This document shows, piece after piece, positions 11,341 to 23,464 of a stretch of DNA of 64,000 nt. The notes below the pieces were generated by a model. It did not search any database and was not told where the DNA came from. It worked only from the letters and a program-made list of their open reading frames with translations. The position numbers were made by a program, and so were the translations under genes. Position 1 is the stretch's first letter. Every line of letters begins with the position of its first letter. Source of the DNA: Hydrangea macrophylla (lineage: Eukaryota; Streptophyta; Magnoliopsida; Cornales; Hydrangeaceae); NCBI GenBank assembly GCA_033977485.1, contig CM066991.1:126995999-127059998 (forward strand), given 5' to 3'.

Positions 11341-13933
11341 TTTTGAGTCTCCAGATGGATGGCAAAACCTATATCACTATAAGTATGTGGCAGTTTTGAT
11401 CTGAAGAGAAGTTATCAATATTTCAAGCAAAATATAATTTGCACAAATATGTGACAATAACACCCCAAAAAATCAAATAATAATAATAATAATAAAGAAA
11501 CAATGCGCACGACGACCAAAAAAAAAAACTTACAACACCACATTCTTTACGAATAGCCCTCCAAATCAGATGCCTTGTTTATGTAAATTGGCCATTATTT
11601 CCGGAGGAAAAGCTGTATTACAGAAGTCAAGATACTGGAGAAACAATAAGGGTGCGTTTGATTGCAAGGTAGAAAATGGGTTAAAAAGGAATTTTTTCTA
11701 TGAAATTATTTTGCTTGAATTTTTTTTTCATGGAAATAAAATTTGGAACTGTTTGATTGCAATTATTTTCTAGTTGAAAAATCTAACATTTTCCATGAAA
11801 ATTCTAGTTTTGCTGTTTGATTTCCACTATTTTCCAGTGAAAAATGGTCATTTTTCATGAAATTTTTTTTTGTTGTTTGATTGCAATAATTTTTCATGAA
11901 AAATTAGCACTTTCCATTGAAAACTTACATTTTTTCAAGCAATTAACCTACAAATCACAAACAAACAATTTGGCTATGATATAAATTCAAGCAATTGAGA
12001 CAATTACTCATATCAATAGTCAATTTCACAAACGATGGAAGTACAATATGAAAATTAGTCTTTTTTTTTTGCTCCAAACTTCATTGAAACTTCATGGCCT
12101 AACGGAAAATTAGAAGTGTTCAGAAAAGTAAAAAAACAAATAAAATGAAATAAATAAAATAAAATAAAAAGGGGGAAACGGCTTAATCACACGAAGTTGA
12201 CGGTAGTTGTTGGAGTAATTCTTGACATGAGCAGCGGCTATTTCACCAACTCAACTGGCAAGTTTCAGGTAAACTACAACCTTCATCATCTCCCCTCCCT
12301 GTCCAAATAATAGCATCGGTCTCGTCAAAATTAAAAAGCAAAATATACAATATAATACTAAAACAACAAATTAACCAAATATTAATGATCCCTTTTCAAG
12401 CGGAAAAAAAAAAAGAAAGAAAGAGGACTCGTGGGTATTAATTTACTCCAACGAAATCAACGAAATTACATCTGCACCAAAGGCCAAGTATGTAACTGCC
12501 TTACTGTTCCAAAAACAGAATGTAAACCTTCAAGGAGAAAGGACACAGGACTTAAAAATGTATGTTACATCAGGCAAAACTTAACTAGTAAGAGGAGGGT
12601 ATGAATCTATGTTATTTAACCGGGAAAGGAAATTATTGACTTGTGGACGTATTAGAAAACAAAACAAATTGCAACAAACCAATAATATTGTCATTGATTA
12701 CCCGGGAGGCTAAAATCAATAAAATGAAATTCATTGGATGCTAAAATCAATCATCAACAAATCCCTATATACCTCTTCACTATTTACATAAATGAAAATG
12801 ACTAAAGAAAACACTTTTTTTGTTGGGTAAATAAGTAAACAATAACGAAAACAGCAATGAAAATGAAATTGAATGAACAATGAATTAATTGAGTTGCTAT
12901 CATTTTTTTTTTTAAAAATTCTCTAATGCTATTTAAGTATGAAACAAAAATACAAACTAAAACACTAGTGGAATAGTTATATCATTTGTTTTTTTTTCCT
13001 TTTCCTCTTTCTATTCCACAAACCAAGCAGAGCCTAAGTAGCACTAAATGAGCTTAAAAAGAGCAAAATGTTTGAAATTTCTTATACCACTTTACATTAT
13101 TTACTATGGTCCCGGAGTTATTTGTGAAGTTCATTATAAGTTAACTATGACGTTTGTTCATTATCCAGTACAAGGTAATAATATGGCTATTCGAAATTGT
13201 TTTTTGCATCTCCCATCCCTTCATAATTTTGGATTGCTTCTGTTTTCAAGTAAAACCCTTCTTAATTATGTTTATGTATTGCACATGGATGTGCTAAATG
13301 CAATGTCTTTCAATTTCTCGTCTTGAAATATCATAATTACCTCTTGGACTTAAATAGGAGATGTAATTTACAAAAATAAAAAACGTGACATACAAGATAA
13401 AAAGTTGTGACCAAACATAAGAAGTCACAAATTTGACTATTCAAGAAAGCAGAAATGTGATAGGCAGCCCCATGAAGTTAACACATCATGAGTCAGGCGC
13501 AAAAAAGTTGCAGAACTAAAAATTTGAAGTTTGCACAAGCCCAGGCCTTTGAGCTTAAGCCCTACAAGAAATAAGGTTCAGACTTTCTATTTACTGATAA
13601 TGAGTGCACCATAAAATATGACTTCTTAATATGAAATTAGTTTTGATCATCCAAAGCTTTTTATCCAAGCCAGCTTTTGAAGGTTCACTAGCAGTAACCA
13701 GAAGGCTTAAATGGGAATTTGAAAGAAAAAAAAATAATAATTAGAAGGAAGCATGGCTACAACTTTGTCACCAGCTTTGAAAATCTTGACTCTAGATCCA
13801 ATAGCCACCACCTCTTCTAACTAGTCCAGCAACCAAAAAAAAAAAAGAAAGAAATTCAACCCCCAAAACGCAAAATGCTTCTCAAGGTTTGCTGCATCTG
13901 TATCTTAGCAACACTACCAATTAATATCATATA
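11341..13933. other. Intergenic, element debris, no gene
   Basis: From about 11,651 there is a GGGTGCGTTTGATTGC terminus, typical of small DNA-transposon ends. It is followed by a three-unit degenerate tandem array of about 62 bp (units begin TGTTTGATT near 11,751, 11,813 and 11,874, each with TTTTCCA/TTTTTCATGAAAA segments). The rest is AT-rich with homopolymer runs. The open frame at 13,048-13,326 has no recognisable domain. Confidence 0.5.
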
Positions 13934-14178
13934 CTCCCTCCGTCCCTTTTTTTGAGTCCATCTTTGGGAACTCAATTTATTAAGGGATAAAAAAATCTAC
14001 ACCTACTTTCCACAATTGCCACTAATCATTACAATAACTTTTTTAATTTTGTCTTGATGTAGATTTCAAGGAAGGGTAGTATTAGAAAGTAAGTAAAAAT
14101 TGTATACCAATTTAGGAAACTGGACACTAATTTTGGGACATCCCAAAATGGAATACTCAAAAAAAGGGACGGAGGGAG
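13934..14178. mobile_element. Stowaway-type MITE
   Basis: Terminal inverted repeats CTCCCTCCGTCCC and GGGACGGAGGGAG are flanked by TA at 13932-13933 and 14179-14180. This is the classic Stowaway (Tc1/mariner-derived) signature. The element is 245 bp and non-coding. Confidence 0.95.
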
Positions 14179-14605
14179 TACATTGAATCTGAGGAGATAT
14201 TTAAAAAATAAAAAATAATTAAGTATGTGTGTATATGTACAAAAAGCAATGTGCTAGAGAAAAGGAAGAGCTGACTAACTAATTTGTCTGCGCCTGTAGT
14301 TTTTCAAAAAATATTATGCTCTGAAAATGTCTAAAATGGAATCAATCAACTACAATGGAGTGTTGACTGACATTTAATTAAATACAACTTAGAAGCACAT
14401 GAAAGATATATATATGTGAAAGATAAAACTATTTATGGATTTATTTGAAAAGACCTTCTCACCAGTACTTGGAATAAAAACCCAAATAACCATTTACAAC
14501 CAATCTCATTTCTTGTTATAGAACTTAACCCAAACAATAATGATGTACCCACATCTCCAATCACATCCTTGCTTTAAATACATATATCTTGTGTTGTGTA
14601 AGTGG

Positions 14606-16057
14606 TGAAGGAAATTAGGTTTAAAATTTATTTAAACGCGCAGCGGAAAAACAAAGCTCAAAAACTCTATTGGTAGCCTGGATCTACTATTTGTTAACTC
14701 TATAGATGTGTATATACAAGAGGGAGAAGAGTATATACCTTAGGTCTGGTACCCAATTTTGATTTTCTTCTTTCTTGATGGTGTAGCAGCCTCCACTAGG
14801 TTATTTTCACTCTTATGACTCCTACGAATGCTTCCCGGAAAGACTAGAAATGGTGGGATCTCCAATAGGGAGGATAGAGAAGGTTTGGGAACTCTTAAAC
14901 AGCCTCTGTAGATTAGAGATGTTAACAACGACGAACTTTTTTTTTTTGGACGCAACTGCCCTATTTATAGATTCCCAGAACCGACTTCACTTTCAATCGA
15001 TCGAAGTGGCTTCGATCGATTGAAGGTTGATCGAACATATCAAGACTTCAATCGATCGAACTTCTCTTAACAAGATCCTCAAGTGCCCTTCCAAGCATCC
15101 TGACGGAGCTAAGAGTGGGTCATCCTAGACTCTTTATTGTTGGCTGAGGCCAGTTGTTAATTCTCATGATCAAACTCTTTGATCAGTAAACTAACCAATT
15201 GATCAGTTAACGTTTACTCCACTATAAAACGATAACTGAACTCCAACGCAAAAGAACATATTCGAAGCGATAACTAGACTTGTATGGTGTACTAATGTCC
15301 ATCTACCTTCAGCATTCGTAATCATATTCAGGTAGTCGGATAACTGTTACTGTCAACCTTAATCATGATTACTTCTTGTATTCCTTGAGTCTCATTTACC
15401 TCTCATGATTACCAAACACGTTGATAACTACTTATCAACAAGACTGCAGTTCTCAGTAATCTTGGTGACATTCTCAAGGGAATGTTTACTCTATATCAGA
15501 AGGTAGATTCTATCTTGACAATATATGTTCACAACCCTATGAACAAGACATACCCAAGATACCCAGGTGTTGATCTTTTATAGACCTCACTGATTGGTAA
15601 GTCAAAGTAACCATATCTATAGTCTGTGTCCATAATCGTCTCAAGATTAATAACACGTACATTATACAAGTTATGAGTTCCTATCGACTGTTGGCAGTCT
15701 CAAGTGTCAATAGGAAAGCTCAGGTCCGTCAATGCACTACAGGCACTAGCATATTAACTAAGAGTTACACTCTAATGATTGAGATTCACCACTCTATCCA
15801 ATAATAGTTAATCATGCTACAGTGTAGAGCTGATGAGATATCCAGTCTCGTTATCCACTGTGACAAATTCTAAGTGTCAAAGAATAGTAATTCATATCTC
15901 ACTTGTATGTATCTCATACACACACGAATTACTTACTATGATACTTACGGATTATCTCATGAAAGAAACATACATAATGAAATGTAAAGTTGATATTCAT
16001 ATATTAAAATATCAATGTCTTATACATAAAGTAATGGTTGAGGGCACAAACCCAACA
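14606..16057 (-). mobile_element. Copia-type solo LTR, 1.45 kb
   Basis: On the minus strand it starts TGTTGGGTTTGTGCCC and ends CTAATTTCCTTCA. It is flanked by a perfect 5-bp duplication, AGTGG, at 14601-14605 and 16058-16062. A TATAAATA box lies at 14969-14962 on the minus strand. There is no internal coding region, so it is a solo LTR left by LTR-LTR recombination. Immediately upstream of its TATA box are three TCGATCGA palindromes (14997-15004, 15012-15019, 15052-15059) plus a partial one near 15028. Confidence 0.9.
14962..14969 (-). promoter_or_regulatory. TATA box of the copia solo LTR
   Basis: TATAAATA on the minus strand in CTATAAATAGGG context, about 1.09 kb inside the LTR. The U3 region is therefore to its right, and the TCGATCGA palindromes lie 28-90 bp upstream of it. 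Confidence 0.6.
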
Positions 16058-16290
16058 AGTGGTGCACAGAAAAGTGTGAAAAAATCAAACATCACAAGAT
16101 ACATGTATTTAATGCATAGAATGTTTTTGAATGTGTGGTAGGAGATGTGGGTGTATCATTATTGTAACCCAAATATTTGCTACCCCACAAGCAAACATCA
16201 ATCAACACCATCTCCAAAATCACAAATACCCATTTCCAAAACCACCAAATAACCATCAATCAACCAATCTCATTTCTTGCTACAAAACTT

Positions 16291-16437
16291 TTTTTTTTTG
16301 TAATCGGGGGTGTCCGGGCCAGCTTGCGCGCACCTCGACTAATCCCCCGAGGCCTGGAGGCGCCGGGTGAATACTCCAGTGGCCACGCTCCCCATGACTC
16401 GAACACTAAACCTCTTGGGTAGTACACCCACTTCAAA
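16291..16437 (-). mobile_element. Au-like SINE, copy 1 (head truncated)
   Basis: Read on the minus strand it carries a CTAGTGTTCGAGTCATGG-like B box, then CTGGAGTATTCACCCGGCGC, GTGCGCGCAAGCTGGCCCGG and a terminal poly-A (plus-strand T run near 16290). This matches the Au family of tRNA-derived plant SINEs. It is flanked by a 17-bp duplication TTCTTGCTACA[A/G]AACTT (16274-16290 and 16438-16454) with one mismatch. The tRNA-like head containing the A box is missing compared with the copy at 21,307. Confidence 0.85.
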
Positions 16438-17320
16438 TTCTTGCTACAGAACTTAACCCAAATACTTTTCTAATCTCAGCCTTTAAGGACCAAACTAGTC
16501 CTAATATAAGCACAGAAATCACCATCACCTCCAAAGGATTACCATTTTTACAAAATTGGTTGGGTACCACTCCAAAAACATCAATGATAAGATCTCTCAA
16601 TAACCCATTTTTCAGCCACAAAACAAAAGTTAATTACCCATGACTTTGCGAGCCACCCCCACTCAAAACAAGAGTATTCATCTATAATATATATAAAAGT
16701 ACCAATGGAGATAAGTGTTTTACACTTTTATCAATCGATGCACTTTCACTTAACTAATTTTCTTAGAGTTTGAATAACCTTTTTTTTAGTATGGCAAATT
16801 TTTTTTATTTGGTCCGTCAAGGAGAGTCCTACTGTACCACGTTTTTTTCCACTAATTAATGTACCCAATTCCTAATGTTTTACAATTGTCAATATATTTT
16901 TAATTTTTTTTTTACAATTGGTCGATCCATATTTCTATGTAGTAAGTTGAATAGAATTCTATTGGTACACAAATTATTATTTTTTAATTGTTTCTAGATT
17001 ACTCATTAGGTCCCACGTGAATGAGTCCTATTTGTTCTATAAATGTCACTAAATGGTGTCTTAACCATCAAGAACTCTACTTCTTTATAAGAAAGGGATA
17101 TTAGGTGATAGACCTCTTAATATTATGTGTATTAGCCAAAAATCCACACGATTTGGCCATTTTTAAAAAGTCCCTCGCTACTTTTTCAATTTGGTGAAAA
17201 GCCCCTCGCTACCCACATGTAATATTATCTGTCAACTTTAAACCACCATCACTTACTCGCTCTTTGCTTTTTTGGTATATATATATATATATATATATTT
17301 AGATTTCATGTATTTGTTTG

Positions 17321-17930
17321 AGATCTACGTATTGCAGTTGAAAATTGTACCCAAAAAAAATAAAAATTTGGAACCCTGTTTTTCGATTCTATCTGTCAAA
17401 ATAGATAATATTATCTGGTGACATACAAATAATATTAACGAAATCGACCATATATAATTTTCTCATTTTTGGTCTTTGTGGATGATTATTTATTTATTTA
17501 TTTTATTTTATTTTACATATTTCCTCGAGATCTATGCATTAGACTTGAAAATTTTACAAAAAAAAGATAAGTTGTAGCCTGATTTTGAGATTTTATCTAT
17601 CTGCAACAAGTAATATTATTTGTTATATGTCTGTAAACAGGTAATATGTATTAACGACGACAACGTTCTCAATTCTTGGGCTATTATTTGGGTGTTGTTG
17701 TTGTTGTTGTTTTTTTTTTTTTTAGATCTACGTATTCGACTTGGAAACTTTACAAAAACAGGAAATTTGCAGCCTGATTTTGGGATTTTGTCTGTCTGCA
17801 AATAAAAAAAATTTAATAAATTTCAGACTTTTTGTGTGTGTGTGTGTGTGTTTTTTATTTTTTATTTCATGTATTTTTTTTAGATCTATGTACTTATAGT
17901 GCCAATGTTATAAAATGAATATGTTTTTGT
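17321..17930. repeat. Degenerate tandem array, about 160-205 bp unit
   Basis: AGATCTAYGTATT...ACTTGAAAATTTTAC recurs near 17,321, 17,528, 17,724 and 17,881. A downstream segment GCCTGATTTTGRGATTTT.TCT is present in the clearest two units. It lies inside the 5.7-kb Helitron candidate. No gene is seen between 16,681 and 22,365. Confidence 0.65.
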
Positions 17931-18863
17931 TATAGTAATTTGAAGTTTTTTAGGCATAAAATGACATTTTTCTACCAAAACAAGAAAAAAAGACTTGGCG
18001 AGTTAAAGAAAAATAGCTTGGGTTTTAGCTTGGACATATTTTATTTGAGGGGACTGTGGCTGAAGCTGCCTATTAAAATTATTTTCTATGTCATTGGGAC
18101 TCATTATTATTGATCTAAGTAGTACAATCAAAATAGGAATTCTATGTATTGGTTTATCTTCCTCCCCATTCTACGAGTATTAACTATTGTATTCAAATAG
18201 CAATATTAATCAGCACCATACAATATATGTTCCAACTTCTAAGAAAATGTGAGTAAAAAATAAGAATATTTATTAGAATATATGAGATACTTATTTTATT
18301 TTACATGTATTATGCGCATATGCATATTATATACTTCGTTTGAATGTTTTTTTTTTTTTTTTTACTTCACTATTTGTTACTTAAGGATTTGTTTGGTAGT
18401 TCATGTTAGTATCTTTGGTGGTGACTGATAATTACAACAAAAAGGTCATTTAGACATCTGATAGAAGATTTTAGCTATTTTCTAACACATATTCTCTAAG
18501 TTCTACACAAATACATGAACGCCAAATTTTATTAGCAATGTCATTGGTTTTCTACTTTCTCTATCTATATTGTTTTCATTATTAAGTAAAACTTCAAATA
18601 AGCATCTTCAAAGTTTTCACATTTTTATCCGATTAGAAGTTTGCTAATTTCTTTTCTTCATCTTTTTTTTTTTTTTTTTTTGCTATTTATTCCCTTTTGA
18701 TCATAAACAGAGGTGTTAGGAAAATTGATTGGATTGAACCAATTGATTGACCGATCGGTTTTTCAAACAAAAACATAGTTTAATAAAAATTCAAACAGAG
18801 AAAAACATCAACAAAAAAAAAACCGACTGAAACGTCCCTATACAGTCGGTTTTTATACAAGGA

Positions 18864-18894
18864 AAGAAGAAGAAGAAGAAGAAGAAGAAGAAGA
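18864..18894. repeat. (GAA)n microsatellite
   Basis: Ten or so GAA/AAG units. They lie next to an ACCGATCGG/CCGACTG-rich segment (18,755-18,905) that may be the remnant of a small DNA transposon. Confidence 0.85.
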
Positions 18895-19013
18895 CCGACC
18901 AAACCATTAACATCGCTAGGTACAATAACCATGGCTACTTATTTACTTGGGATAGCGTAATATATACATATACGTACAGTGAGGCTCTTAAGTGAACAAG
19001 GTTGAGTGAACTT

Positions 19014-19090
19014 ACCCAGTGAACATGTTTTTTAGCCTAAAAAAACTTGCAGGCTGCCCCGCTGACCCAGTGAACATGTTTTTTAGCCTA
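19014..19090. repeat. 26-bp direct repeat
   Basis: ACCCAGTGAACATGTTTTTT followed by AGCCTA occurs at 19014-19039 and 19065-19090, identical, 51 bp apart. Confidence 0.9.
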
Positions 19091-20454
19091 ATATATATAC
19101 ACTATCTATATTACTGTCATATACTTATTTACATTAGATAAATAATCTTGTAGTAAATAGAGCACATAAATATTGAGAAAATTGCATATATTGTAAAAAC
19201 TTTTTGGAGTGCTATTGTATAACTTTTGTGAGAATATCATTATAGATATAAATAATAACACATATATATAAAAATCTAGAATGTATAAAATCTGAAAAAT
19301 GTATTTGAAAAGGTTTCGAATAATTATTCATCTCATTATTAATTCTTTATAGGTGTAATGGTGTTTCATTTGAAATTAAGATTGGACTTTAAAAAATAAA
19401 TAAGTAAATAACCGTGGGATTTTTGGAAAGTGTGACTGAATCAAAATTAGAAGTGTGACAGAATCAAAATTAGAAGGAGAGGAATAAAATGAACATTTAC
19501 AACTCATTTTTAAAATTATTTAATTTAATTTGACTCTATTGTTATATGTCCTGTATTGTTTATTAATTTAAAATGCATTATCATGCAAGCTTTCTAGCTC
19601 ACTGACAGTCTATCTCAAAACTAACTTTTTAAAAGAATTTTATTAAAAATCCATATCTTTCAAATTACAAATCATTTTTTTTTTATAAAAATTATATTTT
19701 TAAAATTGTGAAGTTGATGGTAGTGGTGAAAATCTGCTATATAGAGGGGTAGATTAGTCAAAAAAATTGTGTTCATCAATTATCTAAAGTCCTAATCACG
19801 ATTATATTGTGCTAATACTTACCACTAGAATCTTTTGTTAACTATCCTTTAACAATATGGTGAGGATTTAACTCTAATTTTCTATGTAAAAATATCTCAA
19901 AATAGTGTTTTAGGAAAGAAAGTACAAAGCATAGTTAATATTCAACTTGACTTAGTATTATATCTAACGTCACTCATAATGATTATGATAATACAACTAT
20001 ATTACATACATACAAAAGAACATTGTTATAGGAATTATATCATAATAAAGTTGCATATTTATTTTGTCCACTACTTTCATGCATTAAGTTTAACAACTTA
20101 CAAAATTTAAGTCATAAGTAAAAATGAAAAGGACACATCCACGTGCACGCTGGTGTTATACAATTAGATGATCTATAATCTATATATAATGTATATAATC
20201 TATACGTGCACCAACCCCCTTAAGAATATTACACTTTTTATCATTCGATGCACTACTTAAGTAATTTTTATAGAGTTTTCATAACCCTTTTCTTTGGTAT
20301 GCCACTTTCTTTTAGGTCCGTCCATGCGAGTCATAGGGAATACACTTCCTATGATTTAGAATACTTTTTTTTTTTCAATGTCGGCCCATCCCACCGAATA
20401 ACTATACGTTTACTTCTTCTTTTTTCCACATAATTTGTATCATCTATCTGTAAT

Positions 20455-20455
20455 A

Positions 20456-20489
<34 letters not shown>

Positions 20490-20490
20490 T
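20455..20490. repeat. (TCTA)n microsatellite
   Basis: About eight TCTA units directly downstream of a Helitron-5'-like TC start. Tandem TCTA may have grown out of the terminal TCTATC motif. Confidence 0.9.
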
Positions 20491-21306
20491 GATAATTTAA
20501 ATTTTATATTTATAATAATATTTATAGAAGTGTACCAACCCCATTAAGTGTTTTACAATTTTTTCAACACTGCCAATTCTCCTTAATTACATTTTTTGAA
20601 TTGGTTTAGATTACTTTTTTTTTTCTCCCGATCTTGGTTAGACTCTAATTTTTTTTTTGGCTTGCTCATGTTCCTAATGTCTTTTAACTTTGGTGGGTTC
20701 CATGGATTTGGCATGTGGTACCACCAATTACTACCATGCACAGTATGTGGTAGAACTGTTTAGCCATTTGTGATCTAAATTTATGATTCAAATTTGAGAG
20801 CATAGCATTATTGTTTCTACTGGGTATCTTTTCTATTTTTCTTTTTTTATTTATTTATTATATATATATATATATTTTTATGGTTTACACTACGTCTTAT
20901 AATTGTAGGACTCTAAAATGTATATACTCACGCTAACGTTCCTATTGGGTTGATATTCTAAATCTAAAGTTCATATTGAGATTTAAATTTTATTTCCTTT
21001 TTGTTTGAAGTTTTGCCAGGTTCATGCTTCCAATTGTTTTTAGATTAGAAGACTAATAATATAAAACTACTTCTAAAAATCATCCAAATTATATCCAAAT
21101 AGAGAGAGAAATAGACGTCTGTACTTTCCATGTTTTTCATAATTTTAAAGGCTTTCTCCTTAATTTAATAGTCACGAAGCAGATGCTCTTCTAATATTGT
21201 ATTATAATCAAACTAAACTTGATTGATCATTACATAGATAACATTAAAGTGATCTATTTGAGATAATCACAATTCCCAACACGATTTTTGTAACAATATA
21301 ATTGTT

Positions 21307-21484
21307 TTTTTTTTTTTTGGTAATCGGGGGTGTCCGGGCCAGCTTGCGCGCACCTCGACTAATCCCCCGAAGCCTGGAGGCGCCGGGTGAATACTCCAGT
21401 GGCCATGCCCCCCATGACTCGAACATTAAACCTCTTGGGTAGTACACCCAAGAAGCTTACTACTCGGCCACAAAGGACTTGGTT
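21307..21484 (-). mobile_element. Au-like SINE, copy 2 (full length)
   Basis: On the minus strand it has a tRNA-like head (GTGGCCGAGTAGTAAGCTTC, A box), a B box (TGTTCGAGTCATGG), the body GTGCGCGCAAGCTGGCCCGG and a poly-A tail (plus T run at 21305-21318). It is flanked by a perfect 12-bp duplication AATATAATTGTT at 21295-21306 and 21485-21496. It is nearly identical to copy 1 over the shared part and is nested in the Helitron candidate. Confidence 0.9.
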
Positions 21485-22365
21485 AATATAATTGTTAGAG
21501 TATTCCATTTAAGACTTATTTTAGAGTTAGAAATTTTTAGATATTAGAATATCCACTACGACTTTGATTTGATTATCTTCTATGACAAAATATAGTATGT
21601 GAGAGATTTGATTTGAGTACTTTATATTATTTGAACATTTGTCGCATATTTTTTGTTCAATTAGTGAATGACTGGTTAATCACTATTTGATCAAAAAACT
21701 ATTTTGTTACAGAAAACAAATTTGCTCTCCCAAATTTTACTCACCCAAACATTTCATTATCTGTTTATGGTTTAGTTACATAGGTAATCAACATGACACT
21801 ATTTTGTGCTATAAACTCAATATATTTGTATAACTTTGCATTTACCATAATAAAGAATACAAGGTCGAACAATTTTCTTAAAGATATATGGATAAAAATT
21901 ATATTCATAATGTAAGCCGCAATCAAAGGCTACTCTAATATGTGGTAATTGTTTGAAATTACATATTCCATCCATCAGAGTTTTATATTCCACTATGCGA
22001 TTCTCCGATTTAATTTCAAAGACTGAAGTATAAGGGCAAAATAAATTGTGTAAAGATGGACTCTCTATTTGGAACTAATTTTAACACTTAATCCTCATAT
22101 GAGGCTGTTTTAAGAGAAATCTTAATAGTAACCAGCGGGTTAAGTGTCCACTTTTAAAGCATATGGGTAACGTGAAAATGGGTCTAGCCACAAGGGGTAA
22201 ATACAACTAATCCTAAACATTAAGACTTAAATTAAATCAAACATTTAGAAAGTGTTTGAGTACTTCACATCAATAATCGAAATTTGGAATCGTTTAATAT
22301 TTTTCTTTTTGTACATCTTTTTTTTTGTACACCAACCACGTGCAACGCACGTGGTCTAAAACTAG

Positions 22366-22580
22366 TATATATATATATATATATATACTATAAAATGCAG
22401 AAAGCAGAGTCTGGACTTTTTGAGATGTACAAAGGATTTCCTAGTAATTGTGACTCTTAAGCAATCCAAACTAATAGACGCATATGAGCAAAACTGGAAA
22501 AATTGACCATAAACACTCACGTCCTTCATTTGAGTGGTACTGAAATCTTTGTTTCCTTTAATCTTCAGTCATTCATGTGG
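22366..22580. other. Short intergenic stretch
   Basis: Starts with an (AT)n run directly after the Helitron terminus. No gene is seen. The left target duplication of the next MITE occupies 22572-22580. Confidence 0.5.
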
Positions 22581-22775
22581 GAGTAACTCTTTGGACACAA
22601 AAGAATTGCACAAAAGAATTACACATAAAGAGTTTATGTCCATCTCTCTCCTGATGGGGTCTACTGAAACTGCGAGGTCCACTGACACTGTGAGGTCCAC
22701 TGAGGAGAGAGATAGACACATTGTTCTTTATGTGTATTCTTTTTGTGTAATTCTTTTGTGTCCAAAGAGTTACTC
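22581..22775. mobile_element. Foldback MITE with 9-bp target duplication
   Basis: Long terminal inverted repeats (GAGTAACTCTTTGGACACAA and its complement at the right end, continuing through AAGAATTACACA) enclose a short centre with the internal repeat GAGGTCCACTGA. It is flanked by a perfect 9-bp duplication TTCATGTGG at 22572-22580 and 22776-22784, so it is Mutator-like. Its termini differ from the family at 6,130, 14,535 and 25,402. The terminal nine bases GAGTAACTC are themselves nearly palindromic. Confidence 0.88.
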
Positions 22776-22784
22776 TTCATGTGG

Positions 22785-23426
22785 TGCCATTAAGAATAAG
22801 GTGGTGCCACTAAGCAACATTCATATTAAGAACAAGGTGGTGCCACAAGGGGTGTGTTTGGAAATACTCTAAACAGGATGAGTTTAAGTCCAGCCTACTC
22901 CTATATATATAAGATTAGCTCTTTTTCTCCAGCATTTGCCAGCTAAACACATAATTAAAGTTCTTATCTTTACCCCCATAGCACACATTAACACATGTTG
23001 CCAAAATTTACCAACAAAACTGAATGCAAAGTGTTCAGCAACAACAGATACTGTCAAAATTAGCAGAACCATGATCAGAAAACCTTTAGCAGGAGATTAA
23101 GAAAACTAATAGATCAAAAATCAAAAATCGAAAACCTAGTTAATCAAGATTGTAATGTATATGCATACATATTTCAAAATCGAGAAGGTTCATAGAAGAT
23201 CGAGATCCAACGCAGATGAACCACCTAAAATATGTATATGCATATACATATACATATACAGCTTCAAATCTGTACATACATATACATATATGAATCTGTA
23301 TATACATACACATACATATTAGAGAGAGAGTGTACCGATTTAGAGAGATCTGGTCGCCGAAAGAATTTGTTCTGCATTGTGAGAGAGAGAGAGAGAGAGA
23401 GAGAGAGGCATCAGTGGAAGTATATC

Positions 23427-23464
<38 letters not shown>

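Larger units (their letters stand above)
14535..16164. mobile_element. Mutator-type MITE, copy 3, split by a solo LTR
   Basis: Terminal repeats CAATAATGATGTACCCACAT and, at the right, the complement of CAATAATGATACACCCACAT. It is flanked by a perfect 9-bp target duplication, TAACCCAAA, at 14526-14534 and 16165-16173. With the copia solo LTR and one AGTGG copy removed, the element is about 173 bp and its core (GTGTTGTGTAAGTGG joined to TGCACAGAAAAGTGTGAAAA) matches the cores at 6,130 and 25,402. The insertion order is therefore MITE first, LTR later. Confidence 0.9.
16681..22365 (+). mobile_element. Helitron candidate, 5.7 kb, with nested elements
   Basis: The 3' end is convincing: an 8-bp stem hairpin (CCACGTGC 22336-22343, loop AAC, GCACGTGG 22347-22354) followed by TCTAAAACTAG and then T. 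The proposed 5' end is TCTATAATATATATAAAAG at 16681, preceded by A. Two related 5'-like starts lie inside, near 20,172 and 20,445-20,530. Each is followed by GTACCAA or GTGCACCAACC and then GTGTTTTACA/ATTACACTTTTT-like sequence, so the true left end is uncertain. No Rep/helicase is seen. It contains degenerate tandem repeats and an Au-like SINE. Confidence 0.5.

Noticed and set aside
13048..13326. 92-codon plus-strand open frame
   Set aside because: No domain, no splice-consistent partner, and AT-rich composition like its surroundings.
18715..18905. ACCGATCGGTT-rich segment as a hAT remnant
   Set aside because: Motifs resemble the element at 33,382, but neither terminus nor a target duplication could be found.
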